DNA from: Glutamicibacter sp. PS
Lineage (GTDB): Bacteria > Actinomycetota > Actinomycetes > Actinomycetales > Micrococcaceae
NCBI GenBank assembly: GCA_031317595.1
Contig: JANCMB010000001.1
Location: 1,234,971 to 1,298,970 of the forward strand
Direction: 5' to 3'
DNA length: 64,000 bases
The translations under genes were made by a program, and so were the position numbers. Position 1 is the first letter of the stretch, and every line of letters begins with the position of its first letter. Shown piece after piece: positions 57,690-64,000 of this stretch. The notes below the pieces were generated by a model. It was not told where the DNA came from and did no database searches. It saw nothing but the letters and a program-made list of their open reading frames with translations.

Positions 57690-58009
57690 TTCGAACCGTT
57701 CGGACGGTGATGCTTCGACGCGAAGAAGGGGGCCGCTTTTCCCAAAAATTGATTGTCTTCGCGCAGCTCGAAGACCTCCCGGCGCAACCGCTTCAGCTCG
57801 GCACGCTCGTCCTCATCCAACGCTCCGGTTGGCTCGCCGGCACCGCGCCGACGGTCCTTCTCCGCCCGCCCCCAGGTCCCCAGGGTTTGCTCACCGACAT
57901 GGATCTCTCGCGACACCGCGGCAATCGATCGGCCCGTATCAATGACCAGGCCCGCGGCCTCGCGCTTGTACTCCTCGGTGAACTTCCGTCGTTGTTTCTT
58001 CTGCTCTGA
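57686..58009 (-). CDS. IS3-family OrfA (HTH DNA-binding subunit)
   Basis: A 107-residue protein (ATG 58009; GTG 58030 is an in-frame alternative). The N-terminal HTH_Tnp_1 domain reads RRKFTEEYKREAAGLVIDTG, then IAAVSREIHVGEQTLGTW. A charged leucine-zipper-like helix (ELKRLRREVFELREDN) multimerises the transposase. A slippery run TTTTTGGGAAAAG near its 3' end could promote the -1 shift into orfB. Confidence 0.9.
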   Translation of the reverse strand, partial: SEQKKQRRKFTEEYKREAAGLVIDTGRSIAAVSREIHVGEQTLGTWGRAEKDRRRGAGEPTGALDEDERAELKRLRREVFELREDNQFLGKAAPFFASKHHRPNGSN

Positions 58010-58215
58010 CATCCTTTCAGCAGGATTCACATCCCGCTAAATCGGGTGTCCACTAATTCAGGGTAGCCCCACTTACGGCGTTCATGGAGCTAAGGGCTAC
58101 GATGTTCTCGGCGATATCGGAGGCGTTGTCCACGGTGGGCTCTACCTGGTTTTCTGGATGGTCATTTCGGCTTCTTCCTAGTCACTTTCTATCAATTGAC
58201 TAGGGGTCGTACACA

Positions 58216-58586
58216 ATCCATCTAACAGGCTGTCAAGTTTCATGCTTTAAAGCAGTACCACCGGCTCCGATCAACGAGGCATAGGAACGAGTTATATGTT
58301 CTACCTAGAACCGGTGCCTTTGGCCTATTCACCGCGACACTCAGACGCCGCGGGCGTGAAGTTGCCACTGTGACCGGTCTCCATGACTAGCTCTAACATG
58401 GCGTCTCCCTGAGCTTCCATCTCTGCTCCCAAGGGGAATTTACACATAGAGAACCCTCAATGGACCCGTGGTCATCACATCGCAAACAGATTCCCGTGAT
58501 TCATGAACGAAACACCACTACGATGGGCCGATGACCCGTTCCACCCCAAACTACATACTTTGTTCGGGGCACACTTCTACTCCGGC
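58216..58586. other. Gene-free spacer between the IS element and the SDR gene
   Basis: About 370 nt with no open frame of note on either strand and no recognisable repeat, tRNA or IS end. The right part (58500-58586) may hold the SDR terminator, but no strong hairpin was seen. Confidence 0.4.
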
Positions 58587-59339
58587 CTAAACGGCGGTGT
58601 AGCCGCCGTCGACCAAGTGATAACTGCCGGTGATGAAGGACGCGGCGTCGCTAGCGAGGAACGCCACTAGCGAGGCAACCTCTTCCGGGCGACCCAGACG
58701 GCCACTGGGGTGCTTACCCACCAGTGCATCGTAGGCCGACTTATCCATCTTCTGGAGTAGCGGGGTGTCAATGAACCCCGGCGCGACCCTGTTCACTCGA
58801 ACCCCATCGGTGGCGTATTCCACGGCTGCCGTCTTGCTCAAGCCCACCACCGCATGCTTGGTGGAAACGTAGGCCGAACTACCGGCGAAGCCAACGGAGC
58901 CAAGGATAGAGGCCATGTTTACGATGGATCCGCCGCCTCCCTTGCTCATTTCTTTAGCCTGTGCGCGGGTCCCCTTGAAAACCGCATTGAGATTCACGGA
59001 AACAACCTTGTCCCAATCTTCGTCGGTCAACTCGCCGACCTTGGCGGAACGCCCGCCGATCCCGGCATTATTCACCCCGATCTTCAGGGGAGCCATGCCG
59101 GTGGCCGCCGCAATAGTCTGATCAATCACCCCGGTGGAGCTGGCATCACCAATTACCGCAACCGCTTGCCCGCCGGCAGCTTCAATCTGCTCAACGGTGG
59201 CCTGTGCCGCCTCACCGTTGAGATCTTGGACCACGACCTTCGTACCATTCGCTGCCAACAGCAAGGCAATCGCCTCTCCGATTCCGGATCCTGCACCGGT
59301 GACAATTGCCGAACGATCTGCCACTTCATACTGAGCCAT
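58587..59339 (-). CDS. Short-chain dehydrogenase/reductase
   Basis: A 250-residue classical SDR oxidoreductase. The cofactor motif TGxxxGIG is in SAIVTGAGSGIGEAIALLLA, the NNAGIGGR stretch follows, and the catalytic Ser-Tyr-Lys lie in NMASILGSVGFAGS and AYVSTKHAVVG. RVNRVAPGFIDTPLLQKM and ASFITGSYHLVDGGYTAV complete the fold. A conserved acidic residue after beta-2 (VVVQDLNGEAAQ) suggests NAD+ preference. The ATG at 59339 starts the conserved part; the frame is open upstream for 44 codons without a ribosome site. Substrate unknown. No operon partner. Confidence 0.92.
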   Translation of the reverse strand: MAQYEVADRSAIVTGAGSGIGEAIALLLAANGTKVVVQDLNGEAAQATVEQIEAAGGQAVAVIGDASSTGVIDQTIAAATGMAPLKIGVNNAGIGGRSAKVGELTDEDWDKVVSVNLNAVFKGTRAQAKEMSKGGGGSIVNMASILGSVGFAGSSAYVSTKHAVVGLSKTAAVEYATDGVRVNRVAPGFIDTPLLQKMDKSAYDALVGKHPSGRLGRPEEVASLVAFLASDAASFITGSYHLVDGGYTAV

Positions 59340-59605
59340 GCTGGTCTCACTTTCTGTTCGAAGATGGTCACGGAATACCCGTTGGCCTTGTAATGTCGAC
59401 GCTACTCCCGCCGCCGATCGAACGCGATGACTCACCCGACAACATTCAGTCTGCTGCATCACGCCGACCAAAACTCGTACCGAGCCCTCTACGCAGAGAC
59501 CTGACGTATCGACACATTCTTGGAGCTCAGTGAATGGCTTCGTCTAGGGGCAAAATCGTTATACTGGCTGTCACGATGCTCGATAGTCCAGCTTCAAGGA
59601 GCCTC

Positions 59606-59866
59606 ATGAGCGTGAATCCAGTTGTTCCGTGGCAAACCCAAATACCTGGCTACATCTTGACCGCGATCCTACTTGGACTAATCATCGTGGCCTTCGCCAT
59701 GCTTCTGGCCCACCGGCACAGACCACTCGGTATTCGAATCGCGCTCGGCATCCTAGTCCTGGGCTTGCCCTATGTCGGGGCCGTGGTCAGCATCTTGGTC
59801 TGTCGTTATTGGTCCAACAGTTTGCCTTCGAAGTTATCCTCGAGCTCGGAGGGCTCACGGCACTGA
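59606..59866 (+). CDS. Small PLDc_N-type membrane protein
   Basis: An 86-residue protein with two membrane helices (YILTAILLGLIIVAFAMLLA and IALGILVLGLPYVGAVVSIL) joined by a short basic loop RHRPLG. The second helix with its G-P-Y and the following VCRYW resemble the PLDc_N (phospholipase D-nuclease N-terminal) family of small actinobacterial membrane proteins of unknown role. The ATG at 59606 has AAGGAG just upstream; a longer frame from 59534 is not supported by a ribosome site. It is convergent with ilvC. Confidence 0.7.
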   Translation: MSVNPVVPWQTQIPGYILTAILLGLIIVAFAMLLAHRHRPLGIRIALGILVLGLPYVGAVVSILVCRYWSNSLPSKLSSSSEGSRH

Positions 59867-59963
59867 CTTCTGACTCACATGTCAACTGCGCTTGAAAGCA
59901 CTCGTGCACGCTTAGCACGCGATTGAGGGCCCTGCACTTCTTCTCAGCACGAGGTTTAAAAAA

Positions 59964-59993
59964 GGCATCCGACCGCATATGCGGTCGGATGCC
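59964..59993 (-). terminator. Rho-independent terminator of ilvBNC
   Basis: A perfect 30-bp palindrome: GGCATCCGACCGCAT and its complement. On the minus strand it is followed by TTTTTTAAACC. It lies 30 nt past the ilvC stop. Confidence 0.92.
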
Positions 59994-60023
59994 TTCGTGA
60001 GATGTAGCTACTCGCGCTGCAGG

Positions 60024-61061
<1,038 letters not shown>

Positions 61062-61111
61062 CTAATGGTTTCTTCTTGTGTAGAAGTCGTTGTGTTGATG
61101 ATGCCTGAAAA

Positions 61112-61630
61112 TCAGGCGGAAATGGTTTTCAGGGCCCGGTCGGACATGGACTTGGAGCCACGACCGATGGCCAGCATGCCGGCCTGGACGATCTCGCGAA
61201 TCCCGAAGGGTTCAAGCACCGCAAGCAGTGCCTCGATCTTACCGGCGTTACCGGTAGCCTCGATGACCAGCGAATCCTGAGACACGTCGATCACCGAAGC
61301 GCGGAACAGCTCCGCGGCCTGGGTGACCTGCAACCGGGTGCTTGCATCGGCGCGCACCTTGATCATGATGTGATCGCGTTGCACCGAGGCTTCCGGGGCA
61401 AGCTCCACGATCTTGATGACGTTGATCAGCTTGTTCAGCTGCTTGGTGACCTGCTCCAGCGAGTCTCCCTCGGCATCAACCACGACGGTCATCCGGGAGA
61501 TGCCCTCGATTTCGGTCGGTCCCACTGCTAGAGAATGGATGTTGAAGGCACGGCGGGCGAATAGGCTGGCCACGCGAGTCAAAACACCCGGCACGTCTTC
61601 CACCAGCACGGAAAGGGTGTGCTTAGCCAT
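61112..61630 (-). CDS. ilvN: Acetolactate synthase small (regulatory) subunit
   Basis: A 172-residue regulatory partner of IlvB. The N-terminal ACT domain (TLSVLVEDVPGVLTRVASLF, RRAFNIHSLAVGPTEIEGIS, RMTVVVDAEG) binds valine for feedback inhibition. The C-terminal ALS_ss_C domain reads IMIKVRADASTRLQVTQAAE, VSQDSLVIEATGNAGKIEAL and FGIREIVQAGMLAIGRG. It starts 3 nt after ilvB ends and precedes ilvC by 62 nt. Confidence 0.98.
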   Translation of the reverse strand: MAKHTLSVLVEDVPGVLTRVASLFARRAFNIHSLAVGPTEIEGISRMTVVVDAEGDSLEQVTKQLNKLINVIKIVELAPEASVQRDHIMIKVRADASTRLQVTQAAELFRASVIDVSQDSLVIEATGNAGKIEALLAVLEPFGIREIVQAGMLAIGRGSKSMSDRALKTISA

Positions 61631-61633
61631 GTT

Positions 61634-63514
61634 TTAGTCCTCCTCTTCCCATTCCGGGGTCATCCCCCGGGCAATCTGAATCTGGTCGTTGCTGACGCCG
61701 GCCGGAACCATCGGCCACACCATGGAGTCCGCGGAGACCACGAAGTCGATGACGACCGGGCGGTCGTTGATCTCCAGGGCCTTCTGGATGGTGGCGTCGA
61801 TGTCTTCGTCGCGTTCGCAACGCAGGCCCACACAGCCGTAGGCGTCGGCGAGCTTCACGAAGTCCGGAACCCGGGCGGTGCCGTGACCGGTGTTCAGATC
61901 GGTGTTCGAGTAGCGTGCGTCGTAGAACAGGGTCTGCCACTGGCGCACCATACCCAGCGACGAGTTGTTGATCACCGCGACCTTAATCGGGATCTGGTTG
62001 ATCACACAGGTGGCCAGTTCCTGATTGGTCATCTGGAAGCAGCCATCCCCGTCAATGGCCCAGACCACGCGGTCTGGCTGGGCGACCTTGGCACCCATGG
62101 CGGCGGGTACCGAGTAGCCCATGGTTCCCAGACCGGCCGAATTGAGCCAGGAGCGGGGACGTTCGTACTTCACGAACTGTGCCGCCCACATCTGGTGCTG
62201 GCCCACGCCGGCCACATAAACGCCCTCCGGGCCGGTGAGTTCACCGATCCGCTGAATCACGTTCTGCGGAGCCGAGAGACCGTCCTGGGTATCGGTGTAG
62301 CCGATCGGGTAGGTTTCGCGCAGACGGTTCAGCAAATCCCACCAGCTGGACAGGTCCTGCGGTGCTTCGGCAGCAAAGCGGGAGGTGCAGGCTTCCTGTA
62401 GCTGCGGGATGATCTCGTCCAGCGAGCCCACGATCGGCACATCGGCAGTGCGGTTCTTGGAGATTTCGGCCGGATCGATATCGGCGTGGATCACCTTCGC
62501 GTTGGGAGCGAAGGAGGAGAGCACACCGGTGACTCGGTCATCGAAACGCGCACCCAGGGTGATCAGCAGGTCGGCCTGCTGCAGCGCGGTAACCGCCGAA
62601 ACGGCACCGTGCATACCGGGCATACCCATGTGCTGGGGGTGTGAGTCCGGGAATGCGCCGCGGGCGGTCAGCGTGGTGACTACCGGCGCATTGATGAACT
62701 CGGCGAATTCCTTGAGCTGCTCATGCGCGTCGGCCTTGATGACGCCGCCGCCCACGTAGAGTACCGGGCGGGTTGCGCCGGCAATCAGCTTAGCGGCCTC
62801 GCGCAGCTGTTTGTTGTGCCCCTTGGTCACCACGCGGTAACCGGGCAGTTCCACCTTGGGCGGCCAGGAGAATTCCATCTCGGAGACCTGGGCGTCCTTG
62901 GTGATATCCACCAAGACCGGACCGGGACGACCGGTCTGGGCCAGGTAGAAGGCACTAGCCAACACTCGCGGGATGTCCTGCGGGTTGGTGACTAGGAAAG
63001 CGTGCTTGGTGATCGGCATCGTGATGCCCACGATGTCCGCTTCTTGGAAGGCGTCAGTGCCAATGAAGGCGCTGTTGACCTGTCCGGTGATGGCCACCAT
63101 CGGTACCGAGTCCATATGGGCATCGGCAATGGCGGTGACCAGGTTCGTTGCGCCCGGGCCGGAGGTAGCGATGCAGACGCCTACTTCCCCACTAACCATT
63201 GCGTAACCCTGTGCGGCGTGGCCGGCACCCTGTTCATGGCGCACCAAGACGTGGTTGAGCTTGGTGGAATCCATAAGTGGGTCGTAGGTGGGAAGGATAG
63301 CCCCACCCGGTAACCCAAAGACGTCCTTGACGCCCAATTCTTCCAATGAGCGGACGATGGCTTGTGAGCCGGTCATCCTGGTGGGAGCAACGATATTATT
63401 CGGACCCTGGACGGGGTTCGAGGCTTCCACGACGGAAGAGACAGCAGTAGTACCCTTGCTTCGATTGATGTTCTTGGCAACCGACGCCGGACTGGCAGGT
63501 GTTCCGTTGGTCAT
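61634..63514 (-). CDS. ilvB: Acetolactate synthase large (catalytic) subunit
   Basis: A ThDP- and FAD-dependent enzyme making acetolactate from two pyruvates, or acetohydroxybutyrate. 626 residues. Signatures: [19 protein letters not shown], the catalytic Glu in [20 protein letters not shown], the FAD-binding middle domain ([18 protein letters not shown]), and the ThDP/Mg motif [19 protein letters not shown] with [12 protein letters not shown]. The ATG at 63514 follows GGAAAGGG; the frame opens 13 codons earlier inside the attenuator. The first ~45 residues are a variable Ser/Ala-rich extension. Expression is controlled by the upstream leader peptide and terminator. Confidence 0.97.
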   Translation of the reverse strand: MTNGTPASPASVAKNINRSKGTTAVSSVVEASNPVQGPNNIVAPTRMTGSQAIVRSLEELGVKDVFGLPGGAILPTYDPLMDSTKLNHVLVRHEQGAGHAAQGYAMVSGEVGVCIATSGPGATNLVTAIADAHMDSVPMVAITGQVNSAFIGTDAFQEADIVGITMPITKHAFLVTNPQDIPRVLASAFYLAQTGRPGPVLVDITKDAQVSEMEFSWPPKVELPGYRVVTKGHNKQLREAAKLIAGATRPVLYVGGGVIKADAHEQLKEFAEFINAPVVTTLTARGAFPDSHPQHMGMPGMHGAVSAVTALQQADLLITLGARFDDRVTGVLSSFAPNAKVIHADIDPAEISKNRTADVPIVGSLDEIIPQLQEACTSRFAAEAPQDLSSWWDLLNRLRETYPIGYTDTQDGLSAPQNVIQRIGELTGPEGVYVAGVGQHQMWAAQFVKYERPRSWLNSAGLGTMGYSVPAAMGAKVAQPDRVVWAIDGDGCFQMTNQELATCVINQIPIKVAVINNSSLGMVRQWQTLFYDARYSNTDLNTGHGTARVPDFVKLADAYGCVGLRCERDEDIDATIQKALEINDRPVVIDFVVSADSMVWPMVPAGVSNDQIQIARGMTPEWEEED

Positions 63515-63553
63515 CGGGATCCCTTTCCTTCTGTATCTCTTCAATATGCGCAT

Positions 63554-63595
63554 AAAAAACGCCCCACGGCCGTCAACGCATTGACGGAAGGGGGC
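63554..63595 (-). terminator. Attenuator terminator of ilvBNC
   Basis: On the minus strand GCCCC...CGTCAA pairs with TTGACG...GGGGC (63595-63591/63565-63561 and 63586-63581/63576-63571), followed by TTTTTT (63559-63554). It sits between the leader peptide and the ilvB start and would stop transcription when branched-chain aminoacyl-tRNAs are plentiful. A smaller hairpin CTGCC-GTAA-GGCAG (63616-63629) lies between it and the peptide and may be part of the alternative pairing. Confidence 0.88.
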
Positions 63596-63633
63596 TAGGC
63601 GCGTTACCGATGTTCTGCCGTAAGGCAGCTGTC

Positions 63634-63681
63634 TCAGGCTCCGCGCCCGATAACTAGTAGTACATCCGTAACTGTTTGCAT
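63634..63681 (-). CDS. ilvBNC leader peptide
   Basis: A 15-codon frame ATG 63681 to TGA 63634: [15 protein letters not shown]. Six of 15 residues are Val, Leu or Ile, with Val-Leu-Leu-Val-Ile in a row. Ribosome stalling here when those tRNAs are uncharged would prevent formation of the downstream terminator. A weak GGGA precedes the ATG. This matches the ilvB leaders described in Corynebacterium and Streptomyces. Confidence 0.88.
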   Translation of the reverse strand: MQTVTDVLLVIGRGA

Positions 63682-63731
63682 AGTCCCAGTCTTGTTCAGC
63701 TCGGCTGAAAGATCAACACAACACGGACCTT

Positions 63732-63748
63732 GTCTCATTATATGAGAC
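63732..63748 (-). promoter_or_regulatory. Probable ilvB -10 element inside a palindrome
   Basis: Minus-strand TATAAT (63742-63737) lies at the centre of the dyad GTCTCA-N5-TGAGAC (63732-63748). The predicted start would be about 50 nt upstream of the leader peptide. No good -35 is seen at 16-18 nt. The dyad could be an operator covering the -10. Confidence 0.5.
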
Positions 63749-63754
63749 TGGAGT

Positions 63755-63790
63755 CCAATGGGTGGACGCCGCGCGGCGTCCACCCATTGG
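63755..63790 (-). terminator. 36-bp perfect palindrome downstream of ilvD
   Basis: CCAATGGGTGGACGCCGC and its exact complement, starting 13 nt after the ilvD stop. It lacks a T-tract (ACTCCAG follows on the minus strand), as many actinobacterial terminator hairpins do. It lies just upstream of the ilvB promoter region and separates ilvD from ilvBNC. Confidence 0.7.
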
Positions 63791-63803
63791 AATTCGAGCC
63801 TAT

Positions 63804-64000
63804 TTAGCCGCAGTATGCGCCGGTAGAGGCCGAGTTCACCAGCTTGGCGTACTTCGAAAGCACACCGGAGGTGAACTTCGCCGGCAACGGTTCCCAGCCG
63901 ACCTTGCGGGCTTCGAGCTCCTCGGGATCCACGAGCAGATCGAAGCTACGGGCCTGAATGTCCACGCGGATCTTATCGCCGTCCTTGACGAAGGCGATCG
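63804..64000 (-). CDS. ilvD: Dihydroxy-acid dehydratase, C-terminal end (cut by window edge)
   Basis: The last 65 codons of an IlvD/Edd-family Fe-S dehydratase acting after IlvC. The read sequence [20 protein letters not shown], then [17 protein letters not shown] and the terminal [15 protein letters not shown] is the characteristic C-terminus of IlvD (GA-x-C/T). Stop TAA at 63806-63804. The gene continues beyond base 64000. It lies upstream of ilvBNC in the same direction. Confidence 0.9.
   Translation of the reverse strand, partial: IAFVKDGDKIRVDIQARSFDLLVDPEELEARKVGWEPLPAKFTSGVLSKYAKLVNSASTGAYCG

Larger units (their letters stand above)
56758..58055 (-). mobile_element. IS3-family insertion sequence with two ORFs
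   Basis: Short terminal inverted repeats TAGTGGACAC (56758-56767) and GTGTCCACTA (58046-58055) bound a 1.3-kb unit with overlapping orfA and orfB on the minus strand. It is inserted in an IS256-family transposase gene. Both reading frames are intact, so the element may still be mobile. A clear target duplication was not seen; flanks are GCAAG and ATTCA on the plus strand. Confidence 0.82.
55452..58165 (-). pseudogene. IS256-family transposase, frameshifted and interrupted
   Basis: Starts at ATG 58165 (AGGAAGAA upstream). It frameshifts within 10 codons and reads VEPTVDNASDIAENIVALSS up to the IS3 insertion. After 56757 it resumes with GAFDELWPDVDRGEIQLDG, meets stops near 56665 and shifts to the main frame: AELSSQLGYEQGEAQGRF, SRNGSYSKTVSTVAGDIDLE, PRDRAGAFTPTLVPKGSRR, GLDEMIISLDAGGMTVRDIA, and YPILYLDAIVIKVRDRHQVR with the catalytic Asp. 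Further shifts follow near 56190 and 55900 before the C-terminal YTTNAIESMNYQLRKVTKIR. At least four lesions make it non-functional. Confidence 0.8.
55398..58215 (-). mobile_element. Decayed IS256-family element interrupted by an IS3-family element
   Basis: Terminal inverted repeats are visible: plus-strand TGTGTAAGACCCTAGTCAC starting at 55398, and at the other end the minus-strand TGTGTACGACCCCTAGTCAA ending at 58215. A broken IS256-type transposase runs between them on the minus strand. An IS3 element (56758-58055) sits inside its N-terminal part: pieces VDNASDIAENIVALSSMNAV (right of IS3) and GAFDELWPDVDRGEIQLDG (left of IS3) belong to one protein. No target-site duplication was found outside the ends. 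Confidence 0.72.

Noticed and set aside
61619-62401. 260-codon plus-strand open frame across ilvB
   Set aside because: Shadow of the conserved ilvB reading frame; no independent support.

Overview
The window is a chromosomal segment of a high-GC Gram-positive bacterium, most likely an actinobacterium of the Micrococcaceae (Arthrobacter/Glutamicibacter type). The evidence is the ilvD, ilvB-ilvN-ilvC gene order with a branched-chain attenuator, a long-form serA, frequent GTG starts, tandem large LuxR (LAL-type) regulators, a Tat/lipobox phosphodiesterase and actinobacterial IS3/IS256 elements. No search was run. All family names come from motifs read in the translations.

Layout. (1) 1-1800: 5' part of metG and an NYN-domain protein. 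(2) 2.0-17.5 kb, all minus strand: a cell-envelope glycopolymer locus. A small membrane protein heads it, followed by a 581-aa GT-B-like protein, a 187-aa unknown and a giant 1672-aa multi-domain glycosyltransferase, all translationally coupled. After an internal terminator come a two-domain glycosyltransferase, two GT4 enzymes, and wecC and wecB, which make UDP-ManNAcA. (3) 17.5-21.7 kb: gene-poor, apparently decayed DNA around one plus-strand hydrolase/acetyltransferase fusion. (4) 21.7-23.3 kb: serA. (5) 23.5-51.6 kb: a Wzx/Wzy-type exopolysaccharide locus. It holds a priming phosphoglycosyltransferase, two LAL regulators, three secreted or lipid-anchored proteins (GDPD, PKD/LamG protein, lipoprotein), a cytidylyltransferase, a DUF1972-type glycosyltransferase, a beta-helix protein, Wzy, a Wzz/pseudokinase, a CDP-alcohol phosphotransferase, a GT4, Wzx and the dTDP-rhamnose genes rmlCD, rmlB and rmlA. 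A deletion scar joining two 5'-truncated genes (ltrA and a Mug-like DNA glycosylase) sits inside it. (6) 51.7-58.6 kb: accessory DNA with a secreted sunset-domain protein, an AvcD-type anti-phage dCTP deaminase, 1.2 kb without genes, and an IS3 element nested in a decayed IS256-family element. (7) 58.6-64 kb: an SDR oxidoreductase, a small PLDc_N membrane protein, ilvC, ilvN and ilvB with an attenuator leader, and the 3' end of ilvD.

How the genes fit together. The wec locus probably builds a ManNAcA-containing wall polymer (teichuronic-acid-like). The second locus probably builds a rhamnose-containing, Wzy-polymerised exopolysaccharide. Its cytidylyltransferase, CDP-alcohol transferase and extracytoplasmic GDPD hint at a polyol-phosphate substituent or polymer. 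serA and ilvBNC lie near each other in other actinobacteria, so the ~36 kb between them looks like a variable surface/defence island set in a core amino-acid neighbourhood.

The observations most worth pursuing are two. The first is the AvcD-like defence gene with its structured leader and gene-free upstream region. The second is a recurrent arrangement in the exopolysaccharide locus, where the Shine-Dalgarno lies in the loop of a short hairpin whose 3' arm touches or contains the start codon.
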